NCBI GenBank assembly: GCA_002778215.1
Contig: PCDM01000002.1
Coordinates: forward strand, 806,001 to 870,000
Reading direction: 5' to 3'
DNA length: 64,000 bases
Origin: Esteya vermicola
Taxonomy: Eukaryota; Ascomycota; Sordariomycetes; Ophiostomatales; Ophiostomataceae
Position 1 is the first letter of the stretch. The number at the start of each line of letters is the position of its first letter. Positions 21,135 to 31,139 of the stretch are shown one piece after another. The notes beneath the pieces were generated by a model that was not told the DNA's origin, did no database searches, and saw nothing but the letters and a program-made list of their open reading frames with translations. Both the position numbers and the translations under genes were made by a program.

Positions 21135-21929
21135 ATGGCCACTGCTCAGACGACAAGCATCAGCAATCCGCGCCTGCGCCTGCTCAACAAGCTGCAGGCC
21201 GGCGAGTACCCCCTGCTGACCTTTCTGGCGCTGCCGTCTGTCCGCCACGCGCAGATTGTCGCGCTCACGGGCGTCGACGGCATCATCATCGACTGCGAGC
21301 ACGGCCACATTGGCGACGACGCCATGCACAATGCCGTGTCAGCCATTGCCGCGCTGGGCGTGTCGCCCATCATCCGCGTGCGCGGCACGTCCCACGACAT
21401 TCTCAAGCGGGCCCTCGACACGGGCGCCCACGGCATCATGGTGCCGCAGGTGAACAACGCCGACGAGGCGCGCCAGGTGGTGCAGTCGAGCAAGTTCCCG
21501 CCGCTGGGCGTGCGCGGCCAGGGCTCGGCCTTTCCGGCCATTGCCCACGGGCTGACGACGCCCGAGTACATGCAGTCGGCCAACGAGACGATCATCACCA
21601 TGATCCAGATCGAGACCAAGGCGGGCGTCGACAATGTCGCCGAGATTGCGGCCGTGCCGGGCGTCGACCTCGTCTTCATCGGGCCCAACGACCTCGCCCA
21701 GTCGCTGCTCGGCTACGTGCCGGCGCGGGGCGACGAGCCGACGTTTGCGGCGGCCATGGACAAGATCGTGGCGGCAGGGCGCCAGGCGGGCAAGTGGGTG
21801 GGCCGGATGGTGAACAACGGCACGGTGGCCAAGCAGGAGCGGCCCAAGTACGACATGGTGGCCATTACCGGCGACACCAAGGCCATTCAGAACTGGTACA
21901 TGGCTGAGCTGGATATTGCGCGGTCTTAG
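21135..21929 (+). CDS. HpcH/HpaI-type class II aldolase
   Basis: An intronless 264-residue protein of the HpcH/HpaI aldolase / citrate-lyase-beta-like family, which cleaves 4-hydroxy-2-oxo acids (for example 2,4-dihydroxyheptenedioate or 2-keto-3-deoxy sugar acids) to pyruvate and an aldehyde using a divalent metal. Visible family features are FLALPSVRHAQIVALTGVDG, the DCEHG segment, the phosphate/pyruvate-site stretch HGIMVPQVNNADEARQVV, the metal-ligand Glu in IQIETKAGV and the GPNDLAQSLLG segment. Length is normal. The fungal cluster context, with a RidA protein and an oxygenase next door, points to a catabolic role. Substrate unknown. Confidence 0.9.
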   Translation: MATAQTTSISNPRLRLLNKLQAGEYPLLTFLALPSVRHAQIVALTGVDGIIIDCEHGHIGDDAMHNAVSAIAALGVSPIIRVRGTSHDILKRALDTGAHGIMVPQVNNADEARQVVQSSKFPPLGVRGQGSAFPAIAHGLTTPEYMQSANETIITMIQIETKAGVDNVAEIAAVPGVDLVFIGPNDLAQSLLGYVPARGDEPTFAAAMDKIVAAGRQAGKWVGRMVNNGTVAKQERPKYDMVAITGDTKAIQNWYMAELDIARS

Positions 21930-22111
21930 AAGTATAAGAATTTAGATTTAGAATAGAGAGCCATAAAAGTCTGTCACTATGAGTCCTTTCTGGTCGTTAA
22001 AGTCAACGAGGGGAGAAACTTCAAGGCGGGACCTTAGGCCTCAGCAGGAAAATCAAACATGCGAATATACAGCTCAGAGTGTAAAATTCTAAATTGATGT
22101 CTAACAACTAT

Positions 22112-22515
22112 CTAGGCCTGAGCAATGCACTCAATCTCAATGACGGTGCCGTTTCCCGGAGGAACGGCCTGCAGACACGACCGGGGAGGCATGGGCTGCG
22201 GCAGAAAGTCAATGTAGACCTCGTTCATGGCGGCAAAGTCCTTCATGTCGGCGAGGTAGACGTTGACCTTGACAATCTTTTCGACGGACGAGCCCGAGAG
22301 CTCGAGGACCTCCTTGAGGTTTTGCAGGGCCGTGCGCTGGACGTCAGGACGAGACAAAACAAATGGGACATGGGCAAGAGGAGACGAACCGTGGCCTGCT
22401 TAATCTCGCCGGTGGCCGTCTGGCCGGCACAAAAGACGAGGCCCGGAACTCGACAAGCCGGGCTGTTGTGCGGCTTGGGGGGAAACTTTTCGCTGCTGAT
22501 CAACTGGCGAGACAT
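22112..22515 (-). CDS. RidA/YjgF/UK114 family enamine/imine deaminase
   Basis: Exons 22515-22390 and 22336-22112 (53-bp intron) give 116 residues. RidA proteins are trimers that speed hydrolysis of reactive 2-aminoacrylate-type enamines/imines; related subgroups act in amino-acid or pyrimidine breakdown. The sequence shows the family line: PPKPHNSPACRVPGLVFCAG, then GEIKQATRTALQNLKEVLEL, VNVYLADMKDFAAMNEVY and the PPRSCLQAV segment. In the last, the catalytic-site Arg of RidA (usually P-x-R-x-x) is present as PPRS. The C-terminal IEIECIAQA is also typical. It lies tail-to-tail with the aldolase (182 bp) and head-to-head with the 2OG oxygenase (558 bp), consistent with co-regulation. Confidence 0.9.
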
Positions 22516-23073
22516 GATGACGGACGATGCTGCTCAAGACAAGGGTATCTGGTCGGGGCTATCGGATGCGGATGTGAAAAGAAGAGAAATGGCATGAAAT
22601 AGGTGTAGAGAAATGGCAATCTCGGAAAACGGCAATCCGTCTATCTCTCCTGCCACTTCCCCATTTCCTCACTCCTCCCACGCCTCCCACTCTTCCTAGG
22701 GCCGTCCCGCGGAGGAGCTCATTTGTGGTAGCGCCACGGAGGAGTGTGCCATGACTGGATCCACTGGGAGGAGCTCCCCCTCTCCTGCGAGATGGCGATG
22801 GCGCTAGGCCTGGGACTAGACGATGCCGCGCATGCAGGAGATGGACGAGAGACGAGCTTATTCCGTACAGACGAGGGCCCCGTCAGCAGCTGCGTAGAGG
22901 TAGCTCAGAGGCATCAGTCGATGTGCGGATCCTCTGTCCCAGAATCGTGCGATGGCAAGTTGAACAATGGATATATGAAGGCAGTGATCGCAGTTTCTCC
23001 TCTAGTGAATTCAAAGAGACACGAATAGACAAGAAAAGAAAGCATCTACAAGAGAAAAAAACATCTACACGCC
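22516..23073. other. Divergent promoter region between ridA-like and oxygenase genes
   Basis: Holds two imperfect copies of an element around GGAGGAG(C/T)TC and CACGGAGGAGTG (22710-22775), possibly regulator sites. No gene seen. Confidence 0.45.
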
Positions 23074-24270
23074 ATGACTGCCCCCTTCAACCCTCCCGCC
23101 GCCGACCTGCCCGGCAAGCCGTTTGTCCCCGACTGGATCCCGCCCCCCGTCACCAAAGAGACCCACAACTTTGCCCAGCTGCAGTCCATCGACCTCTCGC
23201 TGCTCGACTCGCCCGACCCCGCCGTCGTCGACCGGCTCGTGCAACAGGTCAAGCGCGCCATCCGCGACGACGGCTTCCTCTTCCTCGAGAACTACGGCAT
23301 CTCCCTCGCGCAGCTCCACCGCCAGTTTGCCCTCGCCCAGTACATGTACGCCCACATCAGCGACGCCGACAAGGACCGCCTCCTCTTCCACCCCGAGACC
23401 GGCCTCTGGTCCGGCTACAAGCACCCCTACGGCTTCAAGCGCCACCGCGGCCCCGCCGACGGCATCGAGCAGTTCAACTGGTACAAGGCCGACTGGGAGG
23501 ACCGCAGCCGCACGCCCACCTGCCTGCACCCCTTTATGGACGAGATCGAGGCCTTTGCCAACTACCTGACCAAGTCCGTCAACCGCCGCCTGCTGACACT
23601 CTTCTCGCGCGTGCTCGAGCTGCCCGACGACTGGCTGTGGGACAACATCCAGTCGCACGGCAGCCCCACGGGCGAGGGCTACTTCCGCCACGCCCTCTTC
23701 CGGCCCGTCCAGAAGGAGACCGAGGAGGCCTCCAAGGGCCTGCGCATGCACGGCCACACCGACTTTGGCCTGACGACGCAGCTCTTCTCGGTGCCCATCT
23801 CGTGCCTGCAGATCTGGGGCCGCGACGAGCAGTGGTACTACGTGCCCTACCGGCCGGGCGCCCTCGTCATCAACATTGGCGACACGCTCGAGATCGTCTC
23901 GGGCGGCCACTTCCGGGCCACGCGCCACCGCGTCTACAAGCCGCCGGCCGACCAGCTGCAGCAGGAGCGGCTGTCCCTCGTGCTCTTCAACAGCAGCGTT
24001 GGCGACCTGCCCATGCGGCCGGCCGTCGAGTCGCCGCTCATCCAGCGCGAGGGCTGCGTCGAGGAGCAGGGCATCTACCGCGAATTCAAGAAGCGCACCG
24101 AGAACGGGCCGGCCCCGACGAACCGCGAGTGGCGCGAGATCCAGATCGCCACCTGCACCGACCCGACCGACACCGAACACAACCGCGTCGGCGTGCACCA
24201 GACCGTCATCAACGGCAAGCTGATGCACCAGCGCGAGTACATGGGCATGAAGGTGCTGCTGCCGGTGTAG
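23074..24270 (+). CDS. 2-oxoglutarate/Fe(II)-dependent oxygenase
   Basis: An intronless 398-residue protein of the isopenicillin-N-synthase-like 2OG-Fe(II) oxygenase family (N-terminal DIOX_N-like region with RAIRDDGFLFLENYGIS at about 61-77). The iron triad is complete: His228 and Asp230 in MHGHTDFGLTT, and His285 in RATRHRV. The 2-oxoglutarate Arg is in ERLSLVLF at about 299. These enzymes hydroxylate, desaturate or ring-open small molecules with release of CO2 and succinate; fungal members work on thymine, nicotinate derivatives, amino acids and secondary metabolites. The gene lies between the RidA-like and the regulator genes. Its C-terminal 80 residues (TDPTDTEHNRVG...MHQREYMGMKVLLPV) extend past the usual core. 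Confidence 0.92.
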   Translation: MTAPFNPPAADLPGKPFVPDWIPPPVTKETHNFAQLQSIDLSLLDSPDPAVVDRLVQQVKRAIRDDGFLFLENYGISLAQLHRQFALAQYMYAHISDADKDRLLFHPETGLWSGYKHPYGFKRHRGPADGIEQFNWYKADWEDRSRTPTCLHPFMDEIEAFANYLTKSVNRRLLTLFSRVLELPDDWLWDNIQSHGSPTGEGYFRHALFRPVQKETEEASKGLRMHGHTDFGLTTQLFSVPISCLQIWGRDEQWYYVPYRPGALVINIGDTLEIVSGGHFRATRHRVYKPPADQLQQERLSLVLFNSSVGDLPMRPAVESPLIQREGCVEEQGIYREFKKRTENGPAPTNREWREIQIATCTDPTDTEHNRVGVHQTVINGKLMHQREYMGMKVLLPV

Positions 24271-24527
24271 TAGAGGTGTAGTAGAGAAGTAGTCGTAGAG
24301 AAGTAGTAGAGAAGTAGTAGATAGGGGAAGAAGTGGAAGAAGTGGTTTATAGTCTAGTCTATTACGTCTCTTACGTCTATAATCCACCAATGACAATGTA
24401 CGCATTATGTTCTTATCTGCGGGGACACTCCTCAGATTAGCCATGGAGATGCAACTTCTTGTCGTCTCGTAAACCGTCTCCCTCTTTTTCTTTCTTGTCT
24501 TTGTAGGGTGTGCCCTGCTCTTTCGTC

Positions 24528-26741
24528 ATGTCTGTAGCCGTCGCCTGTCCCTTCCAGCCGTACGAGTGTCTCGTCTGCCAGCGCCGCTTTACCCGCCACG
24601 AGAATCTCAAGCGCCATGCGGCTATGCATACCCGGCCTCGCAAGGCCGACTCGCTCGCCTGCGCCTTTTGCCAGGCGTCCTTTTCCCGCATCGACCTCCG
24701 CACACGACACATGAGACGGAAGCACCCCGAGCAGGACGCCTCCCTCTGGTCGACGGCAGCCACGCGAAGACGAGCCGCAGAGACAGCCGAGACAGCCGAG
24801 ACTTCCGAGATTTCAGAGAGGGCAGAGGTAGAGTCGGCCAAGTTTCAGAGAGGAGACAGAAACGAGTCGACGCCCACGCCCTCTTGTGCAGATCCTCCAT
24901 CGGCCCCTCCATCTGTGCCCTCCTCGACCTCTGCGACCCCCTCGATGCCTTTTTCGATGACCCCCTCTTTTGCCTCGGCCAACCTCGCCTGGCAGATGCA
25001 GGCTGCCCACGATGCCCCCGACCTCTTCTTTGACGGCCCCAGCGACCTCCTCGCCCCCTTCTCCGCCTCTCCCTTTGCCTTTGACCCCTGTCAATCCGCC
25101 GCCGTCCCCGACCACCGCTGGCTGCCCTCGCCCACCCAGACCGACCGCGGCATCCAGCTCTACTTTTCCCACGTCTCCCACTTTCTGCCCTTTCTGCACG
25201 AGCCCACCTTTGACGTCTCCGCCTGTCCCGACTACCTCTGCCTCGCCATGCTCTGTCTGGCCTACCAGTATGGCGACGACCCCGACAGAGACAGCCACAG
25301 AGACGGCGACGACCCCATCTCGGCCGACTCGGGCCACGCCCTCTCGGCTCGCTGCTACCAGCGCACCCGTGCCCTGCTGGCCGCGGCCACCGAGCCCAAC
25401 AACAGCCCCTCCGATACCGTCTCCATCGTGCAGGCCTACCTGCTGCTGCAGATCTTTGCCATGCTCTACCTCCCCTCGGACGGGCGAAGCACCCATGCCC
25501 GCGGTGAGGGGAACCGACGAGACAGTCCGCTGGGCCACCGCGACAGCGTCAGCGTCAGCACCAGCAGCATGACTGGCACGAGCGGCCTCGGCTCAGAGCG
25601 CACGGGCAGCGGCTGCTCCATGCACGCACCCATGGTGGCCCTCGCCCGGGCCGGCGGACTCATGCAGCCGCTGCCAGCCGAGCCGGCGGCCGCCCAGGAC
25701 CTGCAGGCGCTGTGGATGCAGTTTGTGCGCAGCGAGACGCACAAGCGCACCCTCTTTGCCGTGCACCAGCTCGACGCTCTCTGGTACCAGCTGCTGTCCA
25801 TCCCGCGCTCCATCTCCCACCTCGAGATCAAGCACGACCTGCCCTGTCCCGGCGAGTTCTGGGCCGCCCCCACCGCCGCCGACTGGGCCCACCGCATGCT
25901 GCTCGGCAACATGGCCCTCGGCGCCAGCCCGGCCAAGGCCCCCGTGTCCTATGCCGAGGCGGTCCGGCGCTACCTCTCGTCCGCTGGGCCGGTCGTCCTG
26001 CCGCCCTTTGACGCCTATGGAGCCATCAACATCGCCCAGTTCCTCATCTCCAGCGCCCGCGAGGTCTCGGGCTGGTGCACCATCACCGGTGTCCTCAGCC
26101 AGGAGCGCCTGCAGCCGCTGACGGCCTCTCTGCTCGCTCTCAGTCCCGCCATCCACGGCGCCCACGCCCTGGACGCGGCTGCCCCGAGCCCGTCCGGTCT
26201 CTCCGGTCTCTCCGGTCTCACCCCTCACACGCCTCACACACAGGCGCCCGAGACAACTAGGGCCCACGCCGCTCTCCTCTGCGAGGCCACCTGGGAGATC
26301 GCCATGATCGAGCTGCAGCTGTGGTCGCCCGCCCACACGGGCGGCATCGTCCCCGGCAGCATCGACGCCCTGCTGCGGCTGTCCACCCACCTGCTGCCGC
26401 TCGGCCGGCTGCTGCGCGACGAGACCACGGCCCGGGCCGTCCAGCCGCACGTCGACTGGTTCCTGCACTACCTCGAGGCAGCCGTGACTCCGAGCATGGA
26501 GGCGCCCTGGATCCCGCTCTATGCCTACAAGGTCTTTCTGATCGCCTACCAGCTCGTCAGCGCCGGCATTGCCGGTGCCATGGCCATTGTCGGTGTCGAG
26601 GACGGCGACGTGGCCGGAGCCCTGGGCTGGGCCAAGCGTGTCTTTCGGCGGCGGCAGCGGTGGCACATTGGGCGTGTCATTCTCGAGTGCTTGGACGAGC
26701 TGGACGGGCAGGACGAGGAAGAGCAGACGCAAGAGTCTTGA
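24528..26741 (+). CDS. C2H2 zinc-finger / fungal_trans transcription factor
   Basis: A 737-residue intronless protein. Two N-terminal C2H2 fingers: C-x2-C-x12-H-x3-H in the segment starting YECLVCQRRF (about 13-35), and C-x2-C-x12-H-x4-H in that starting LACAFCQASF (about 45-70). After a low-complexity linker comes a fungal-specific transcription factor middle homology domain (FSHVSHFLPFLHEPTFD, CLAMLCLAYQYG, SIVQAYLLLQIFAMLYLPSD, HKRTLFAVHQLDALWYQLL). This architecture is found in pathway-specific nuclear regulators, including HxnR of Aspergillus nicotinate catabolism. Its position next to the oxygenase and RidA-like genes makes it the probable cluster regulator (inference). The start is the ATG just before the first finger. 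Confidence 0.9.
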   Translation: MSVAVACPFQPYECLVCQRRFTRHENLKRHAAMHTRPRKADSLACAFCQASFSRIDLRTRHMRRKHPEQDASLWSTAATRRRAAETAETAETSEISERAEVESAKFQRGDRNESTPTPSCADPPSAPPSVPSSTSATPSMPFSMTPSFASANLAWQMQAAHDAPDLFFDGPSDLLAPFSASPFAFDPCQSAAVPDHRWLPSPTQTDRGIQLYFSHVSHFLPFLHEPTFDVSACPDYLCLAMLCLAYQYGDDPDRDSHRDGDDPISADSGHALSARCYQRTRALLAAATEPNNSPSDTVSIVQAYLLLQIFAMLYLPSDGRSTHARGEGNRRDSPLGHRDSVSVSTSSMTGTSGLGSERTGSGCSMHAPMVALARAGGLMQPLPAEPAAAQDLQALWMQFVRSETHKRTLFAVHQLDALWYQLLSIPRSISHLEIKHDLPCPGEFWAAPTAADWAHRMLLGNMALGASPAKAPVSYAEAVRRYLSSAGPVVLPPFDAYGAINIAQFLISSAREVSGWCTITGVLSQERLQPLTASLLALSPAIHGAHALDAAAPSPSGLSGLSGLTPHTPHTQAPETTRAHAALLCEATWEIAMIELQLWSPAHTGGIVPGSIDALLRLSTHLLPLGRLLRDETTARAVQPHVDWFLHYLEAAVTPSMEAPWIPLYAYKVFLIAYQLVSAGIAGAMAIVGVEDGDVAGALGWAKRVFRRRQRWHIGRVILECLDELDGQDEEEQTQES

Positions 26742-26889
26742 GTCCATGGCCTGATTTTCTCCACAATTTTGACGACATCACGCCACTTGCTACAATGACG
26801 TCATGGATCATTTTATTTTATTTTATTTTTTTATTCTCTTGTATTCCTACCTGTCTTTATAGTTGCCAAACCTGAGAGTGTCGCGCTTA

Positions 26890-27798
26890 TTACTTCAAGG
26901 AAAATGTGCCCTGCAGGAGCAGACAGCCGAGGTTGGAGCCTACATACACGCGATACTCGCCCTGCTGCAGCTTCCATTCCTGTGCCAGCGCGTCCCACAC
27001 GCTGAGGTCGCGCCGTGTCAGGGAAAAGGTCACCGTCGTCGAGCAGGCCGGCTTGAGAGCCACCTTGTCAAAGCCACGCAGCTGGCGCACCGGACCGTCG
27101 CCGGGAAGACCCACGTACAGCTGGGCGACCCACGACGGGGCCGAGGATCACATTGACGCCTTTCTTGATGGCCTCTCTGCCGAGGGCGATGCCCGTCCGG
27201 AGAGCCAGGTCTTGGTTCCAGCTATGTCCCGTCTGTCTTGGTCCTCCACCATCTTCATCCTACGTTCCTACGCACCTCGCTCCGATATGGAGACCGGCGG
27301 GAAAGGCGCTGACAAAATCTGTGCTGCGGACTCCATTGCCGGCATCTGTCACGCACATGCCGGGAAAGTCGAGGCGAGGAATGGGCGGGATCTCACCCGA
27401 GCAGCCAGTCACCTGACTGACGCCGGCTGTCAGGTTGACCTAGAATGCGTCAGTCTCCCCCCTAGCAGGACTGCCGTCGTGGCTTGTCTCGCACCTTTTC
27501 CTCTAGGGACAGCTGGCTGACAAACGCCTTGGCCTTGGCCACGGCTGCCGTCCAGGACCCCGTGCCCTTTTGCTCGGCTACAGAGAGGAGAGGATGTCAG
27601 CAGTGTCGACTGCTCGACGTGTTGACTGCTCAATAGGTCGGAGAGGGGAGGAGGGGAAGGGGGGAGCATACGGAATGGGTAGACGGCAGGCAAGGCGCCG
27701 TAAAAGTGGGTGTCATCCAGAATGACTTGCTGGGCGTGGCTGGTGCCGAGGCTGGCCAGGCCGGCCAGGCCGAGACAGAGAGTGGACTGAGCGTGCAT
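26890..27798 (-). pseudogene. GH3 beta-glucosidase relic with internal deletion and frame change
   Basis: The 5' part is intact in structure. It has a signal peptide start at 27798 (MHAQSTLCLGLAGLASLG), then exons 27798-27672, 27577-27495, 27439-27276 and from 27221, with good splice sites. They encode GH3 N-terminal hallmarks: FVSQLSLEEKVNLTAGV, FPGMCVTDAGNGVRSTDFVS, LGREAIKKGVNVILGPVV. Where the catalytic domain should continue, the sequence jumps at about 27125-27135 to the C-terminal fibronectin-III-like domain (QLYVGLPGDGPVRQLRGFDK and KLQQGEYRVYVG), which ends at 26890. The two parts are in different frames: the N-terminal frame stops at 27068 after about 175 residues. Intact fungal GH3 beta-glucosidases have roughly 700-870 residues, so about 500-600 are missing, including the nucleophile and acid/base. 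A TATA box remains upstream. No functional glucosidase can be made. Confidence 0.9.
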
Positions 27799-27870
27799 GT
27801 CTGGCAGTGTTATCTGATCACAATGGCATGCATGGCACTGGCCAGTCTGACCCATCGAGGGAGTGTCGAC

Positions 27871-27878
27871 TTTTTATA
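27871..27878 (-). promoter_or_regulatory. TATA box of the GH3 relic
   Basis: TATAAAAA on the minus strand, 73 bp upstream of the ATG at 27798; the promoter appears to have survived the deletion. Confidence 0.5.
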
Positions 27879-29205
27879 TGCAATCATGAACGGTGATTCG
27901 ACTGCTGCTAGCCTATACGAACTGTTGATCTTGCTCTCTTTGTGTTTCTGCTATAGTTTCTTTTGCTTTTGCTTCTTTTTTTCCCATTCTTTTTCGCTTT
28001 CCTCTTTACCTCATAACATGACATACCATGTTCGGTGTCTTGGCTTTCTAGCTCCTCTCCACCCCTGGGACCATCAGAAAGAGATTCACCGCTGCGATCC
28101 ATCTCTAGCATATGCATGGACAACTCTCTTTTTCTATCCACTTTGTAGGAATACTAGCACGTGAGTAGGTCCGCTTGGCCTCTCTCCGAACCCAGATTCG
28201 GTCCGTTGACAAAGCCTTTGCTTCTAGTGTGTCCCAACGGCGTGACAATAAGTCTGTCCAGAGTCCCAGAAGTCCCAGGAGTCCCGTTGACCTCATGGGG
28301 CCATTGTCTTCCCCACAAGTAGCCACAAGTGGCCACAAGTGGCATGGTCTCAAAGCAGTCGTCTGGCCGGCTTTAGTTTCTTGGAGGCCGGCCATTTATA
28401 GGCCTTTCCTATTATATACCGAGAATGCGAGAATCGACGAGGCCAAAGAGCATAGCCAAAAACCTCATCTCAATCATGTGACAACAACGACCAGGGATCG
28501 TGGCTGCTCCAGGCTAATTTTGATTTCATTCGGTCCTTTTCGATTTCATACAGAGGAAAACGGGTTCCTTTTCTTCCTTTCTTTCTTTTGATTTTTTCTG
28601 ATCCCATGCCCGTCTACATTTTGCCGACCTTTTCTAGCAGTAGACTCCCTTGGAAAAGCTGCGTCTCTCGCTGTTCCCCTAGTGGTTCTCGTAGGATTCT
28701 TTCTCTACCCCTCCCTGGGGTGGCGGCTTAGTCACGTATGATTTTGAGTGTATCTTTCCCGTGTCCTTGTCACATTCTTCCTCGGCATGGCGCCGTCAGC
28801 TAAGAGAAAAAGAGGGCTCCATCTGTCGTGCTGCATGCGTATAGGGCCTCCCATCTCCTCATTCGGTTATCTGCTTACCAGAGGCTGACTCGCGAACGCT
28901 GAACCGAGCCGCAATGTCGGGCCGGCTTCACACCTCTGCACTCGCTCCATCATCCACACGTGCACTATTGGGACTATTCCGGCGTAGGAGCCGTTCTCGC
29001 TTAAGGAAGACACGGAAAATAATTTGTAATGGGAAAGGAAGAGAGAAAACAAGAAGACGACTACAGTACTCTCTCACGGTGCTGTGGAGCTTTACATAGT
29101 ACGCTCTATGGCAACACCACGACAACCCCACCCACGTTCTACGCGTATCTAGAATTTGTTTATGGAGAATAAGGAGCATATGCAGTATATGGAGCACTAC
29201 TTCTT
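27879..29205. other. Gene-poor interval
   Basis: No supported gene. Contains T-rich tracts (27960-28010) and the 10-bp repeat described separately. Confidence 0.5.
28313..28342. repeat. 10-bp tandem repeat (CCACAAGTGG), three copies
   Basis: Copies at 28313-28322 (one mismatch), 28323-28332 and 28333-28342. Confidence 0.8.
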
Positions 29206-30924
29206 CTATGACCGCGTCATGGCGTCTTCAAATAGCCGCCGCAGCTGATCCTTTTCGTCTTGCAACTCCTTGGCCAGCCCCGGGGCGAGCATGAGCACCC
29301 GTGCCTGCGGAATCGTGCCCTCGACGAGATCCTCAATGTGCTCTGTGCCAAAGCCGAGATCTCGCAATCCCTGCGGCTGGTCGCCCAGCTTGTCCAGAAA
29401 GGCCGCGATGGCGTCGCCCAGGATCTCGCCCGCGCTCTCGCGCTTGGCCTGGCTAATGTCCACGCCAAAGGCCTCGGCTGCCTGCAGGTGCCGGTCGGGG
29501 TTCGACGCGGCCGTGAAGCGGAAGACGGTCGGCGCCGTCACGGCCACCGACACGCCGTGCGGGATGATGGGCGACGATACCTGGTAGCCCTGGTGCTGGT
29601 AGCCGGGGTTCTGGCCCGAGATGGGATATGACATGCCTGCCGAGTCAGAGACGGTACCAGTGTAGAGAGAAATCAGACAAAATGAGAGATTAAATCAGAG
29701 ACAAAATCAGAGAAAGACGCACCGTGACACAAGTGCACGCCGGCATTGCCAAAACCGACACCGGCGAGCGTGGCCGCCAGCAGCATCTGCGACTGCGCTT
29801 CGTGGTCCTCGGCATCGTGCACCGTGCGCGGTAGATACTGTACTGTGCTCCGGAGAGCGCTCAGCGAGAAGATGTCACTGATGGGGTTGGCGCCCTGGTA
29901 GGCTGGGCGCAGAATGGGGTTGGCGGGACGCGGCACGCGCTCCGAGTAGGGAATGGCCGTCCACGACTCGAGAGAGTGGCAGAGGACGTCGAGACCCGAG
30001 CTCGCCTTGACGGCCGAGGGCATCGTCGCCGTGTTGAGCGGGTCACAGAGGCCGAGCGTCGGCTTCAGATTGCGGTGGGCAATGCCCGTCTTGGCCCGGC
30101 GGGAGACGAGGTCAAAGATGGCCGTGCCCGTCGTCTCGCTGCCGGTGCCGGCCGTCGTCGGCACGGCAATGAGCGGCCGCAGCTTCCGGTCGACCGGACG
30201 GCCACGGCCCAACGGTGCATTGACAAAGTCGAGAAAGTCAGCATCGGGATAGCACGCGTACAAATTCATCAGCTTGGCCGTGTCCATAACGGAGCCGCCA
30301 CCAACAGCCACAAAGGCATCGGGGTCCAGCGGTTTCGTCCAGGCAATGGCCTCCTTGACGCTGTTTTGTGAGCATTTTTTTTTTTTTTTTTTCTCTTTTT
30401 TTTTTTTTTCTTTCCTTTTTCCGCTTCGCCTGGACTTACGAGTCATCTTTGGGCTCAATCTTGGTCCGGTTGTAGACGGTGTACCGGATGCCCTCCGCGT
30501 CGAGGGCTTCTCGGACCTGCTGCATCGCCCGCAGCTTGTCGACGGTCCCGTCCGTCACGACAGCCACATTCTTGGCACCCATATTCTGCAGGTCCATGCC
30601 CACCTCTCGCGTCACGCCGCTGCCAAACCGAATCGACGACGCCGCCATCTCAAAGGCATACTCCTTCTCGGGCTGCTGCGGCGTGGCATAGCCCCGGCCG
30701 CCATTGGTCCGCCGGGCATAGGGCGTCACCGCCGGCTGCCTGTGGTGATGGTGGCCGGGGTTCGCATGGCAGGGACAGGACGGCAGATGGCCGAACTGGA
30801 TGCTACGCAGCAGCCCGACAGCCCGCGCAGAGGCCTGCCATGATGTTAGCCTCCGACCTCGCCTGGCCTGGGGAATCAAAGAAGATCTGCCACTTACACT
30901 GGGAACAGCTCGTATGGACACCAT
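29206..30924 (-). CDS. Hydroxyacid-oxoacid transhydrogenase-like Fe-dependent alcohol dehydrogenase, mitochondrial
   Basis: Exons 30924-30898, 30834-30440, 30360-29723 and 29636-29206 splice in frame to 496 residues. Group III iron-dependent alcohol dehydrogenase; closest to ADHFE1/HOT, which moves a hydride between hydroxyacids and 2-oxoacids (4-hydroxybutyrate and 2-oxoglutarate in animals). Visible are the nucleotide loop VAVGGGSVMDTAKLMNLY, PTTAGTGSETTG, the metal-site region SGLDVLCHSLESW and FGNAGVHLCHGMSYPISG (formed across the last splice) with IIPHGVSVAV. The Arg/Ser-rich N-terminus and the 30-residue His-containing spacer before GYATPQQPEKEYAFEMA fit a mitochondrial presequence. The first exon is 27 bp. 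The third intron contains long poly-T runs (plus strand 30374-30413). TCACGTGA lies 208 bp upstream. Confidence 0.9.
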
Positions 30925-31131
30925 CTTGACAGGCTCTTGTTGCCGGTGGCCTGCTTAGTTGGTGGGATGCAGGAAAGTGTGGTGGGAGACAGATCCACGC
31001 TGTGACCTCGGCATTCCTCCAGTCCGATGCAGGAGAGATTTCGGAATCTCTCTGGATAGACTCCGCCAGCTCCGCTTTTAGACTACATATGGGGAAGCGG
31101 GGTTCCCGGCAGAACTCTTCCCTTGTATTGC

Positions 31132-31139
31132 TCACGTGA
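31132..31139. promoter_or_regulatory. TCACGTGA palindrome upstream of the HOT-like gene
   Basis: CACGTG-core element 208 bp upstream of the ATG at 30924; a likely bHLH (Cbf1/USF-type) site. Confidence 0.45.

Noticed and set aside
22923..24281. 452-codon open frame overlapping the 2OG oxygenase gene
   Set aside because: Arg/Pro/Ala-rich shadow frame of a GC-rich gene; the iron-triad motifs lie only in the other frame.
17482..26741. Complete nicotinate (hxn) cluster
   Set aside because: The regulator, oxygenase and MFS types are similar, but the hydroxylase, flavin monooxygenases and cyclic-imide hydrolase are absent, and aldolase, RidA and epimerase are extra.
28313..28342. CRISPR-like array
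   Set aside because: Units are contiguous 10-bp repeats without spacers, in a eukaryotic genome.
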